DNA of 60,641 bases from Gordonia sputi NBRC 100414 (GTDB taxonomy: Bacteria > Actinomycetota > Actinomycetes > Mycobacteriales > Mycobacteriaceae). This document shows positions 36,029-44,906 of the stretch, one piece after another (the stretch's first letter is position 1; each line of letters begins with the position of its first letter). The notes under the pieces are model-generated. The model saw only the letters and a program-made list of their open reading frames with translations. It ran no database searches and was not told where the DNA came from. The DNA is taken from contig NZ_BAFC01000016.1 of NCBI RefSeq assembly GCF_000248055.1, positions 1-60,641 on the forward strand. Reading direction: 5' to 3'. A program made the position numbers and the translations under genes.

Positions 36029-37260
36029 CGACAGTGTTGTCGAAAGGCCAGAACGCACCCCTGCCCGCGGGCGAGGTGACTATTTCTGTGGATGTTGCTG
36101 CGCCGGTTGATCTCTCGGCCCTGCTCGTCACGCCCGACATGCGCGTACGCTCCGACGCCGACTTCGTCTTCTACAACCAGCCCACCGGAGCAGGCGTCAC
36201 GTTGGCGCCCACCACCGGTCGGCAGACGCTACGGATCACACCCGCGGCAGTACCCGCGGAGATCCACGCCGTGCGCGCGGTAATCACACTCGACGACGCG
36301 TCGTCGTCGTTCGGTCGGACGCCACCGCCGGTCGCGCATGTCTTCGACGCCGCGGGCACCGAGCTATTCTCGTTCACCATCCCCGATCTGAGCAGCGAAA
36401 CCGTCGTCGTGGCCGTCGAGGTGTATCGCCGGGACACGGGATGGAAGGTGCGCTCGATCGGTCAGGGCTACGCGGGCGGTTTCGCCGATCTCGTTCGGGA
36501 CCACGGGGTTTCGGTCGACGACGCGCCTGCGGCTGCCGCGCCTGCTACACCACCCACTCCGCCTGCCGCTCCTGCGCCGGCCGCCCCGCCGTCACAGTTC
36601 ACGCCGCCTCCCGCGCCGCCGCAGGCCGCCCCACCGCCGCAGCCCACCTCACCGCCGCAGCCAACCGAGATCAGCCTGTCCAAGAACAAGCGGGTCAACC
36701 TGGTGAAGGGCCAGAAGGTGACGTTACGCAAGGACGGCGGCGTCGCGCTCACCCTGGTGCGCATGGGACTCGGGTGGGACCCGGTCAAGCGCGGCTTCTT
36801 CGGCGGCGGGTCACAGAACATCGACCTCGACGCGTCGGTGATGATGTATTCGCGCGGTTCGCTCGCGGAGGCCATCTACTTCGGTCATCTTCGGAGCAGC
36901 GACAACTCGATCGTCCACTCCGGCGACAACTTGACCGGTGAAGGCGACGGCGACGACGAGGTGATCCGCGTCAACCTTCAGGCTGTCCCACCGCATATCG
37001 ACAATCTCGCGTTCATCGTGACGTCGTACCGCGGGCAGACCTTCGAGGCGATCGACAACGCCTTCTGCCGTCTCGTCGACGACACGACCGGCGCCGAGTT
37101 GGCACGCTTCACGCTGCGGGGCGGCATGCCGTTCACCGGTGTGCTCATGGCCGTGATGTCGCGAAGCGGCGGGGACTGGAAGATGCGCGCCGTCGGCGAC
37201 GGCTTCCAGGCCAAGACCCCGCGGGAGGCGGAAAGGTACCTCGGCCGGTACCTGGAGTAG
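36025..37260 (+). CDS. Tandem TerD protein with Pro-rich linker
   Basis: 411 aa. Residues 1-165 form a divergent TerD domain without the acidic Ca loop but with the diagnostic end WKVRSIGQGYAGGFADLVRD. Residues about 170-225 are an Ala/Pro linker. Residues about 230-411 are a canonical TerD domain: [35 protein letters not shown] and WKMRAVGDGF. It is the last gene of the plus-strand Ter operon, overlapping HAD by 4 bases. The architecture suggests one regulatory and one Ca-binding TerD unit. Confidence 0.92.
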   Translation: MTTVLSKGQNAPLPAGEVTISVDVAAPVDLSALLVTPDMRVRSDADFVFYNQPTGAGVTLAPTTGRQTLRITPAAVPAEIHAVRAVITLDDASSSFGRTPPPVAHVFDAAGTELFSFTIPDLSSETVVVAVEVYRRDTGWKVRSIGQGYAGGFADLVRDHGVSVDDAPAAAAPATPPTPPAAPAPAAPPSQFTPPPAPPQAAPPPQPTSPPQPTEISLSKNKRVNLVKGQKVTLRKDGGVALTLVRMGLGWDPVKRGFFGGGSQNIDLDASVMMYSRGSLAEAIYFGHLRSSDNSIVHSGDNLTGEGDGDDEVIRVNLQAVPPHIDNLAFIVTSYRGQTFEAIDNAFCRLVDDTTGAELARFTLRGGMPFTGVLMAVMSRSGGDWKMRAVGDGFQAKTPREAERYLGRYLE

Positions 37261-37293
37261 GTCTGCACTGGGTGGGCGTGCACGGCCGGCGCG

Positions 37294-37797
37294 CTACGAC
37301 GACCAGCTTGCGGCCGACGATGAGCTGGAAGCGTCGGCTCGAACGCGGTCGATGGCGACGACGAGCGAGATGATCATGGCTTCGAGCGCGTCGTCGAAGA
37401 TGTCGACCTCGTAGGTGTCGCCCCAGCTGAGCAACTTCCTGCGAATACTGGCGACCCGTTCGCCATTGCGCGACACGTCGAAGGTCATGTCCCACCAGTC
37501 ACCGGAGACGTCGAGCGCAGCACCCTCGATGAAGTACTTCGGCTTGAAGAAGCTGAACTCCTTGCGGATCGTCGCGACCTCGACGCCCTGCATCTCGACC
37601 GTGAACCGTGGCAAAAAACTGAACACGGTCTTCGTGATCTCCGCGATCGGAGCGCCTGATCTGTCAGTCACGGTGAAGTGCTTGGGGACCCGCATGAAGC
37701 TGCCCTGCACGTAGTAGCGCGGTTGCTCGGACTCGCCGAACACGGTGAACTGCTCGCCGACCGAGAAGACCTTCTGCTTGATATACAACCTCGACAC
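37294..37797 (-). CDS. LURP-one/scramblase-like (Tubby-fold) protein
   Basis: About 167 aa. Typical LURP-one-related sequence: RLYIKQKVFSVGEQFTVFGE, YYVQGSFMRVPKHFTVTD, GAPIAEITKTVFSFLPRFTVEM, ALDVSGDWWDMTFDV. These are small beta-barrels of unknown biochemical role, sometimes thought to bind phospholipids. GTG at 37797 matches the family start. An upstream GTG at 37806 is possible. It converges on the Ter operon with 33 bases between stops. Confidence 0.85.
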   Translation of the reverse strand: MSRLYIKQKVFSVGEQFTVFGESEQPRYYVQGSFMRVPKHFTVTDRSGAPIAEITKTVFSFLPRFTVEMQGVEVATIRKEFSFFKPKYFIEGAALDVSGDWWDMTFDVSRNGERVASIRRKLLSWGDTYEVDIFDDALEAMIISLVVAIDRVRADASSSSSAASWSS

Positions 37798-37917
37798 GAT
37801 GCACACCTTCCTCCGCGGTTCCGGCTACACCTCTACCCGCGGTTCCGACCACCCTAGCCAAACCCCGTCCCTACCCGGTCGACGCGAGGCGACGCCCCGT
37901 CGACGCGAGGTCACTGC

Positions 37918-38001
37918 CGACTGTGCGCTCGAGAATGCCGACTGGGCGCTCGAGAATGTCGACCGGGCGCTCGAGAATGTCGACCGGGCGCTTCTGAGCG
38001 T
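37918..38001. repeat. Four tandem copies of a 21-bp unit
   Basis: Units at 37918, 37939, 37960 and 37981 share cga(c/t)(c/t)gggcgctcgagaatgt with small changes. The fourth copy diverges at its right end. 21 is a multiple of three. The unit encodes repeated heptads in the plus frame (ADCALEN, ADWALEN, VDRALEN, VDRALLS), but no convincing gene surrounds it. It lies upstream of the LURP-one and DUF202 genes. Confidence 0.85.
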
Positions 38002-38041
38002 CGAGCGTGCATAGGCAGCGGCGATCGGCCACAGTGGGAAG

Positions 38042-38419
38042 GTGCCTGAGAACGCCACGAACGAGTCACCCTTCTCGCCGCCGGCGCGCGAGCCCGATTA
38101 CCGTTTCACACTCGCAAATGAGCGCACCTTCCTCGCGTGGCAGCGCACAGCGCTCGGACTCCTCGCCGCTGCGATCGCCGCGTTGCAGTTCCTGCCCGAT
38201 CCGACGCACCCCGCGTTTCGGTATGGACTCGGACTGGCTCTCGGGCTCCTCGCCGTCGTCGTATCCGCCGGCGGCCTGATCCGGTGGAAGCAGAACGACG
38301 ACGCGATCCGACGCGAACAGCCGCTGCCGAGAAGTTCACTGATCGCGGTGCTGGGTGTCGCTCTGACCGTGATTGCGGCGGCCGCGGTCATCACGGCGTT
38401 GATCGTCGCGCGGCCATGA
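38042..38419 (+). CDS. DUF202 (YidH-like) membrane protein
   Basis: 125 aa. It starts with a GTG after GGGAAG. The family motif RFTLANERTFLAWQRTALGLLAA is at residues about 21-43. Three membrane helices follow (about 34-52, 60-78, 100-122). Function unknown. It is coupled by ATGA overlap to a second DUF202 gene, and the two probably form a heteromeric membrane complex. Confidence 0.88.
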   Translation: MPENATNESPFSPPAREPDYRFTLANERTFLAWQRTALGLLAAAIAALQFLPDPTHPAFRYGLGLALGLLAVVVSAGGLIRWKQNDDAIRREQPLPRSSLIAVLGVALTVIAAAAVITALIVARP

Positions 38420-38748
38420 GTGATCGATCCGACCCCGCGATGCGCGCCGGATTACAACCGCAGCGCACCGACCTCGCATGGAGCAGAACGTCATTCGCGA
38501 TTCTCGTCAATGGGCTTCTCGTCGCCGGTCGCGAGGTACTGCGACCGAGCTCGTCGCCTCTGATCTATGCGCTGTGTGGCGTCGCGGCAGTCGCCTCCGT
38601 CGTGGTCGCGGTCATTGGGCGTCGGCGTCGCCGAGTGCTCGGCGACAACTCCGCCCCATTGCACCGCTCGGACACGGCGGCCGTCATGACGACAGCTGCC
38701 GCGGTGTTGACGACGATCGTCGTGCTCCTCACCGCGGCGCTCGTGTAG
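38416..38748 (+). CDS. DUF202 membrane protein, second subunit
   Basis: 110 aa. Motif GLQPQRTDLAWSRTSFAILVNGLL near the N terminus is the DUF202 signature, followed by two more membrane helices. The start ATG overlaps the previous stop (ATGA). Same proposed complex as its partner. Function unknown. Confidence 0.87.
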   Translation: MSDRSDPAMRAGLQPQRTDLAWSRTSFAILVNGLLVAGREVLRPSSSPLIYALCGVAAVASVVVAVIGRRRRRVLGDNSAPLHRSDTAAVMTTAAAVLTTIVVLLTAALV

Positions 38749-38813
38749 GAACGGCGCGGTCGGCGGAGCGCTTGGTCGACGGAGTAGTCGGCCACGAACT
38801 TCCGGTTGCTGGA

Positions 38814-38862
38814 GTTCCGGTTGCCCAGACGCTCGGATTCCGCGCCTGTGGGCAACCGGAAC
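38814..38862. terminator. Hairpin between DUF202 and DUF429 genes
   Basis: A perfect 14-bp inverted repeat gttccggttgccca / tgggcaaccggaac with a 21-nt loop, between two converging genes. Probably a bidirectional terminator. Confidence 0.65.
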
Positions 38863-38899
38863 CGCGGCGCCTACCGGGGTGCGCCGACGCTCCCGCGGG

Positions 38900-39649
38900 T
38901 CATCGCAGGTCGTCGATCCTGCCCGTCGGAACGTGAATCCAGCCCTCGCGGTGGGCGATCGGCATGTCTGCTTCGAGCGGAAGTGCGGTGCCGCCGAGGC
39001 TCGCCGCACGTGCGATGAGTGCGGTGACGACGGCGTCGAATGCGTTGTCGTTGCTGGCCATGAGGGCAGCGTGGCGTCCGACGTCCAGCCAGGGTGCCGC
39101 CGCTCGCAGGTCGTCGACGAGACCCGCGAGTACATCACGATGCGTCGAACGTTTGTATCCGCGCGATGTCAGTCCCCAATGCTTCAGTGCGCCAGCGGGA
39201 TACGCTTCGACGGCCCAGCCGTCGACCCGGTTCGACACTCCGAGGTCGGCGAGCAGACCCGCACAGCGAAACGCTACGTGCGCGATCTGATCTGCCGACA
39301 CGCTGAGCGGTCGGCCCAGTCCGTGCTCGACCAGGTAGCGATCAGTGCGTCGATATGCGAGCGGGCGACGTGCAGCGATGTCGTCGAGCTGCGACTCCTT
39401 CGCTGTGTCGCCACGATGGTGAGCGCTGACGAACTCGACAAAGGCGTCGGGCCACCCGAATGGCGAGTCGATGCCGCAGCGATCAGCGCCGTCGACGAGC
39501 GCACGGATCGTCGAATCATCTGCGGGAGTGACCAATTCGCGGAGTACAGCCGAGAACCCACCACGGTCGACGTCGTGTTCACGCCATTCGACGACGGCGA
39601 CGGCGGTCGACGCGGGCGAGGCGGAGAGGTCGACGCCCGCGGTGATCAC
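38900..39649 (-). CDS. DUF429 protein, predicted RNase H-like fold
   Basis: 249 aa. The start GVDLSASPASTAVAVVEW and the internal CGIDSPFGWPDAFVEF fit DUF429, a family predicted to have an RNase H-like nuclease fold with the Asp of GVDLS in the active site. RTDRYL and VEAYPAGALKHWGL are also characteristic. It starts 2 bases after the trpB2 stop, so it is probably co-transcribed. Substrate unknown. Confidence 0.85.
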   Translation of the reverse strand: MITAGVDLSASPASTAVAVVEWREHDVDRGGFSAVLRELVTPADDSTIRALVDGADRCGIDSPFGWPDAFVEFVSAHHRGDTAKESQLDDIAARRPLAYRRTDRYLVEHGLGRPLSVSADQIAHVAFRCAGLLADLGVSNRVDGWAVEAYPAGALKHWGLTSRGYKRSTHRDVLAGLVDDLRAAAPWLDVGRHAALMASNDNAFDAVVTALIARAASLGGTALPLEADMPIAHREGWIHVPTGRIDDLR

Positions 39650-39651
39650 GC

Positions 39652-40953
39652 TCAGATCTTTCCGTCGAGGAACTCCGCGTAGGCGGGAAGGTCGAGTTGA
39701 CCGTGACCCGACAGACCGATCACGACGACCTGCTCAGCAGGATTGTCGGCGACGTGTCGAGCGCACGCCGCGATCGCATGCGTCGACTCGGGCGCGGGCA
39801 CGATGCCTTGCGTGCGCGCGAACTGCACGCCCGCGGCGAACGCGTCGTGCTGATCGATCGCCACACCCTGGACCAGGCCCTGCTCGACGGTGTGGCTCAG
39901 TGCGGGCGCCATGCCGTGGTAGCGCAGACCGCCGGCGTGGATGGGATCGGGCACGAAATCCATTCCGAGAGTGTGCATCTTGAGAAGCGGGGTGAGGCCC
40001 GCGACGTCGCCGTGGTCGTAGCGGTATTCGCCCTGCGTGATCGACGGGCACGCCGAGGGCTCCGCGGCGACCACCCTCGGGTTCGACCGGCCGTGGATCT
40101 TTTCGCGCAGGAACGGGAACGCCAACCCGGCCAGATTGGAACCGCCACCCGCACAACCGAATACGACGTCTGCACCATTGGGTTCGACGGCGACGAGCTG
40201 TTCGACGGCCTCCTGACCGATCACACTCTGGTGCAGCACAACGTGATTGAGCACGCTGCCGAGCGCGTACCTGGCGTCGGGGTCGTTGGCGGCGACCTCG
40301 ACGGCCTCACTGACGGCCATCCCGAGACTGCCAGTGGTGTCGGGGGTCTTCGCGAGAATTGCACGGCCCGACTCGGTCAACGTCGACGGGCTCGAGTGAA
40401 TCGTGCCGCCGTATGTGCGGATCAGATAGCCGCGGTATGGCTTCGATTCATAGGACGCGCGCACCTGCCAGACCTCGACGTCGATGCCGAACTGTGCACC
40501 CGCGAACGCGAGCGCACTACCCCACTGACCCGCGCCGGTCTCGGTGGTGAGCTTCCGGACACCGTCGACGCTGTTGTAATACGCCTGCGCGACAGCGGAA
40601 TTGGTCTTGTGTGAGCCGACGGGGCTGACGCCCTCGTACTTCACGTAGATCCGCGCGCCCGTGTTGAGCGACTCCTCGAAGCGTCGCGCACGGATGAGCG
40701 GCGACGGCCGCCACATCTTGTAGATCTCGCGCACCGGTTCGGGGATCTCGATGTACGGCTCGGTCGAGACCTCCTGCGCGATCAGTCCGCTCGGGAAGAG
40801 CGCGACGAGATCGTCTGGTCCGACGGGCTCCTTGGTGCCCGGATGCAGGTGCGGCGGGATCGGCTCGGAGAGCTCCGCCGCGAGGTTGTACCAGTGCGTC
40901 GGCACGTCCACGGTGATGAGGTCCGGGTTGCTTGCGTCCACGTGCATCGTCAT
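39652..40953 (-). CDS. trpB2: Tryptophan-synthase beta-like enzyme TrpB2
   Basis: 433 aa. PLP enzyme of the TrpB2 branch: GSHKTNSA (PLP lysine, Lys116), TETGAGQWGSALAFAG, VFGCAGGGSNLAGL and VIGLSGHGQLD. Typical TrpB2 residues RPSPLIRARRFEE and the long N terminus distinguish it from TrpB1. TrpB2 proteins can make tryptophan from indole and serine and probably salvage indole or act on other amino acids. No other trp gene is near. Confidence 0.92.
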   Translation of the reverse strand: MTMHVDASNPDLITVDVPTHWYNLAAELSEPIPPHLHPGTKEPVGPDDLVALFPSGLIAQEVSTEPYIEIPEPVREIYKMWRPSPLIRARRFEESLNTGARIYVKYEGVSPVGSHKTNSAVAQAYYNSVDGVRKLTTETGAGQWGSALAFAGAQFGIDVEVWQVRASYESKPYRGYLIRTYGGTIHSSPSTLTESGRAILAKTPDTTGSLGMAVSEAVEVAANDPDARYALGSVLNHVVLHQSVIGQEAVEQLVAVEPNGADVVFGCAGGGSNLAGLAFPFLREKIHGRSNPRVVAAEPSACPSITQGEYRYDHGDVAGLTPLLKMHTLGMDFVPDPIHAGGLRYHGMAPALSHTVEQGLVQGVAIDQHDAFAAGVQFARTQGIVPAPESTHAIAACARHVADNPAEQVVVIGLSGHGQLDLPAYAEFLDGKI

Positions 40954-41008
40954 GCGGACACTCTAGTCCGCGGGCGGGCAGCGCCGCGGGCCGATTCGGC
41001 GCTCGGCG

Positions 41009-41597
41009 TCGGGCGGGGGTTAGGCGGCTCGACGTCGAGCGCCCCCGCAGAAAGTAGGGGAAGGAACCTTTCCCCGCGTTGCTGATCCCTCCCCCAGAAG
41101 CTGCGCGCGGAAACCGAAGAAGCCCGCGGAAAGAACGCTTCCCCTAGTTCCTGCGTCCTGGAGCCCGGCGTCGGGCGAGGGGTTAGGCGGCTCGACGTCG
41201 AACGCCCCCGCAGAAAGTAGGGGAAGGAACCTTTCCCCGCGTTGCTGACCCCTCCCCCAGAAGCTGCGCGGGGAAACCGAAGAAGCCCGGGGAAAGAACG
41301 CTTCCCCTAGTTCCTGCACCCGGTGCCGCGTCCCGACGTCGAACCGCACGACCGCTCGGGGCGTGCGCCCCGACAGAAAGTAGGGGAAAGAACCCTTCCT
41401 CGAGTTACTGACCTCTCCCCCAGAAGCTGTGCGGAGAAACCGAAGGAACCCACGGAAAGAACGCCTCCCCTAGTTCCTGCACCCCGGTGCCGCGTCCCGA
41501 CGTCGGGCCAGGGGCAGCGCGACGTCGAACACACGACTACTCGACCTCCAGCGCCCCAAGAAAGTAGGGGAAAGAACCCTTCCCCTACTTTCCGCGC
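41009..41597. repeat. Four-copy tandem repeat of about 162 bp between trpB2 and xfp
   Basis: The 708-base gap 40954-41661 holds no credible gene. Copies start at 41009, 41171, 41331 and 41495 (periods 162, 160 and 164); the fourth is cut short. Copies 1 and 2 are nearly identical, copies 3 and 4 more diverged. Each has the core agaaagtaggggaa followed by a partial inverted repeat, and copies 1-3 also have cccctagttcctgc. The last copy ends in the xfp terminator hairpin. Confidence 0.85.
41560..41592 (-). terminator. Terminator of xfp
   Basis: A perfect 13-bp stem gaaagtaggggaa / ttcccctactttc with a 7-nt loop, 70 bases past the xfp stop. The same half-site occurs in the other repeat copies but with poorer pairing. 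Confidence 0.75.
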
Positions 41598-41661
41598 GGC
41601 CGCCGGCCGACGAGGCCCGCCCGCCGGCCGAGCCCGCCGAGTCCACCCGACCCCGGCGCGC

Positions 41662-44082
41662 CTAGTCCCGCGAGCCGCTCGGGGATGACCACTTCCAGTC
41701 GCGCACCTCGGGGAGGTCCTCGAAGTGTTCGCGGACGTAGTCGTGGTGGCGGGCGAGCTGGTTGTTGCAGTACGCCACCAGCTCCTCGGCCTTCTCGGGG
41801 GCGCGGCGTGCGCGACGCAGCGCCTCGATCACCAGGTGGTAGCGGCTCATCTTGTTCAGCACCACCATGTCGAACGGGGTTGTGGTCGTGCCCTGTTCGG
41901 AGAAGCCGCGCACGTGGAAGCGTCCCGGATGGGTACGCCCGTGCACCAACTGGTGGATCGCGCGCGGGTAGCCGTGGAATCCGAACACCACGTCGACGTC
42001 GCGGGTGAACAGCTCGTTGAACTTTTCGTCCGACAGTCCGTGCGGGTGATCGTTCTGCGGCAGCAGCACCATCAGGTCCATCACGTTCACGACGCGCACA
42101 CGCAGGTACGGCACCCACTCGCGCAGCAACTGCGCGGCGGCGAGGATCTCCTGCGTAGGGACGTCGCCCGCGCTGGCGAGCACGATGTCGGGTAGCTCGC
42201 CCTCGACGTTCTCGGTGCCCGCCCAATCCCAGATCGACGCTCCGGCGGCGGCCTGCTTGTTGGCCTCCTCCAGCGACAGGTACTGCAGGTGCGGCTGCTT
42301 GTCGACGACGATCAGGTTCACGTGATCGCGGCTGCGGAAGCAGTGATCCGAGATCGACAGCAGCGAGTTCGAGTCCGGCGGCAGCCACACGCGAACCACC
42401 TCGGGTGAGAGTGGCAGCACGAGGTCGATCAGCCCGGGACCCTGGTGCGAGAACCCGTTGTGGTCGTTTCGCCAGCACGTCGACGTCAGCAGGATGTTCA
42501 GCGACGCGACGGGTTCGCGCCACGGCAGCGTCGCCGCGTGCTGCAACCACTTGGTGTGCTGCACCACCATCGACGCGCTCACCATCGCGAACGCCTCATA
42601 GGTCGCGAACACACCGTGCCGACCGGTCAACGTGTAGCCCTCGAGCCAGCCCTGGCACAGGTGCTCGCTGAGCACCTCCATCACACGACCCGACGGCGAG
42701 AGGTTGTCGTCGTATTCGGTGACCGGAAGCTGCCACGCGCGGTCGGTGACCTCGAAGACCGCTCCGAGCCGGTTACTCGACGTCTCGTCCGGGCAGAAGA
42801 GCCGGAACGTGCCGCCGCCGTCGGCGTCGGAGTTCTGCGTGTAGATGTCGCGCATGAACTCACCGAGAACGCGGGTCGTTTCGAATGAGACGTCGCCCGG
42901 TTCGGGGATGTCGAGCGCGTACTGCTCGATCGGCGGCAGCCGCAGCGGCGAGAGCAACCGACCACCATTGGCATACGGCGTCGCACCCATCCGGAGATCG
43001 CCCGCAGGCGCAAGCGAGGCAATCGATTCGACGATGGCGCCGTTGTCGTCGAAGATCTCCTCCGGCTTGTACGACTTCAGCCACTCCTCGAGGATCGCGA
43101 GGTGTTCGGGGTTTTCCCGGACGCCCGAGAGCGGCACCTGATGCGCCCAGTGCGTGCCCTCGATCTTCTTGCCGTCGACCTCTTTCGGTCCGGTCCAACC
43201 CTTGGGTGTGCGCAATACGATTGCGGGCCAATGGGTGTCGGGCAACGTCGAATCGGCGCCGTCTGCGCGCGCCTCGGATTGGATCTCACCGACCCGACGA
43301 CGGGCCTCCACGATCGCGGCGCGCAGGTCGGAGAACACCTGGGCGGGATCGTCGCCCTCGACGAATGTCGGAACCCAGCCCTGCCCGTGCAGATAGTCGG
43401 TCACCTCGGCGTCGGTACTGCGGCCGAGGACCGTCGGACCGGCGATCTTCGCCCCGTTGAGGTGAAGGATCGGCAGCACGGCGCCGTCGCGCGCGGCGTT
43501 GAGGAAGGCCGGAATCTTCCACGAACCCGAGAGTGGCCCGGTCTCGGCCTCACCGTCGCCGATGACACAGGCGACGGTCAGGTCGGGGTTGTCGTAGGCC
43601 GCGCCCGCCGCGTGTACCAGTGCATATCCGAGCTCGCCGCCCTCGTGGATACTTCCCGGGGTCTGCACGCTCACGTGACTGGGGATGCCGCCGGGCGTCG
43701 AGAACTGACGGCAGAGACGTTTGACGCCGTCGGCGTCGAGGGAGATCTTCGGGTAGACCTCGGTGTAGGTGCCTTCGAGGTACGTATTCGCGACAAGCGC
43801 GGGACCACCGTGTCCGGGACCGGTGATGTAGAGCCACGAACTGTCGGACTCCTTGATGATCCGGTTCAGCACCGTATAGATCGCCGAGAGTCCCGGGCTG
43901 GTCCCCCAGTGGCCGAGCAGACGAGGCTTGATGTGGTCGCGCGAAAGTGGTTCGCGCAGCAAGACATTGTCTTGCAGATAGATCTGGGCGACGGTGAGGT
44001 AATTCGCCGCCGCCCACCATCGCAGGTCGGCGTCGAGATCCGCCTGCTGATACGCGCGCTGTTGGGTGGAGACCTCGGTCAT
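41662..44082 (-). CDS. xfp: Phosphoketolase (Xfp)
   Basis: 806 aa, full length. It splits xylulose 5-phosphate or fructose 6-phosphate with phosphate to acetyl phosphate plus glyceraldehyde 3-phosphate or erythrose 4-phosphate, using thiamine diphosphate. Landmarks: GHWGTSPGLSAIY, YITGPGHGGPALVANTYLEG, the ThDP/Mg motif VIGDGEAETGPLSGSWK, LHLNGAKIAGPT and FGFHGYPRAIHQL. It gives a carbon-saving route to acetyl-CoA. No acetate kinase or phosphotransacetylase is adjacent. Divergent neighbours are absent, and its promoter must lie in 44083-44231. Confidence 0.97.
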   Translation of the reverse strand: MTEVSTQQRAYQQADLDADLRWWAAANYLTVAQIYLQDNVLLREPLSRDHIKPRLLGHWGTSPGLSAIYTVLNRIIKESDSSWLYITGPGHGGPALVANTYLEGTYTEVYPKISLDADGVKRLCRQFSTPGGIPSHVSVQTPGSIHEGGELGYALVHAAGAAYDNPDLTVACVIGDGEAETGPLSGSWKIPAFLNAARDGAVLPILHLNGAKIAGPTVLGRSTDAEVTDYLHGQGWVPTFVEGDDPAQVFSDLRAAIVEARRRVGEIQSEARADGADSTLPDTHWPAIVLRTPKGWTGPKEVDGKKIEGTHWAHQVPLSGVRENPEHLAILEEWLKSYKPEEIFDDNGAIVESIASLAPAGDLRMGATPYANGGRLLSPLRLPPIEQYALDIPEPGDVSFETTRVLGEFMRDIYTQNSDADGGGTFRLFCPDETSSNRLGAVFEVTDRAWQLPVTEYDDNLSPSGRVMEVLSEHLCQGWLEGYTLTGRHGVFATYEAFAMVSASMVVQHTKWLQHAATLPWREPVASLNILLTSTCWRNDHNGFSHQGPGLIDLVLPLSPEVVRVWLPPDSNSLLSISDHCFRSRDHVNLIVVDKQPHLQYLSLEEANKQAAAGASIWDWAGTENVEGELPDIVLASAGDVPTQEILAAAQLLREWVPYLRVRVVNVMDLMVLLPQNDHPHGLSDEKFNELFTRDVDVVFGFHGYPRAIHQLVHGRTHPGRFHVRGFSEQGTTTTPFDMVVLNKMSRYHLVIEALRRARRAPEKAEELVAYCNNQLARHHDYVREHFEDLPEVRDWKWSSPSGSRD

Positions 44083-44231
44083 GCGGGTTCCCTTCGAACT
44101 CGTCGACTCTTGATGGTGCTCTTGTCCATTCCCCCTTCCATCAGTTCTACGCGGACACCAAGCCGCGTGCGCGGCTCTTCACCGTAAATTCGCCCAAGGT
44201 GTTACCCGGAAGGGGTGTTTGCCCGGAGATC

Positions 44232-44906
44232 TCACCCCGGCAGCCGATACACCTGCCGTGGGCGACCCGTACTGCCGTAGTGCAGCGACATGAGCAGCCT
44301 GCCACTGTCGACGAGCGCCGCGAGGTGGCGCCGCGCGGTCGCGGGCGAGACCCCGATTCGTGCCGAGACCTCGTCGGCGAACATCGACTCGCCCTCGGTG
44401 AACTGGTCGAGGATCGTGCGCTCGGTGTGCGAGCCGCTGTCGCCGGCGTGAGGGACGGGTCGAGTACCCGTGCGCATGGCCGACAGCGCGGCGTCGACGG
44501 CCGCCTGGTCGATGTGCTCAGCGGCGAGTGCACGCCGATAGTGGGCGTAGCCGGCAAGACGTCGTGCGAGTTCGGTGTCGTCGAACGGTTTGATGAGGTA
44601 CGTCAGGGCACCGGCACGCAGCGCGCGACGCACAGCGGCTGCATCGGTCTCTGCACCGGCGATGAAACAGTCGCACTCCAACTCGGCAAGGAGGTCGATG
44701 CCGGAACCGTCGGGCAGATGAACGTCGAGCAAGACCAGGTCGGTGTCGGGGTGCGAAGCGAGGGCTTCGCGCGCCTGCGCGACCGACCCCGCCGTCGCGG
44801 TGACGCGGAAACCTCGTAGCGCGGTGACGATTGCCGCGTGGAGTCCGGCGACGCGAAAGTCGTCGTCGACGATCAGCACCCCGAGTTCACGCGTCGGCGT
44901 ACTCAT
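44232..44906 (-). CDS. CitB/DcuR-type response regulator
   Basis: 224 aa. Receiver domain with VLIVDDDFRVAG and phosphoacceptor Asp61 in LVLLDVHLPDGSG; the conserved Lys is in YLIKPFDD. The C-terminal HTH (EVSARIGVSPATARRHLAALVDSGRLL) and the end GRPRQVYRLPG match the CitB/DctR class. The ATG overlaps the kinase stop (ATGA). It probably activates the citrate-type transporter gene. Confidence 0.92.
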   Translation of the reverse strand: MSTPTRELGVLIVDDDFRVAGLHAAIVTALRGFRVTATAGSVAQAREALASHPDTDLVLLDVHLPDGSGIDLLAELECDCFIAGAETDAAAVRRALRAGALTYLIKPFDDTELARRLAGYAHYRRALAAEHIDQAAVDAALSAMRTGTRPVPHAGDSGSHTERTILDQFTEGESMFADEVSARIGVSPATARRHLAALVDSGRLLMSLHYGSTGRPRQVYRLPG

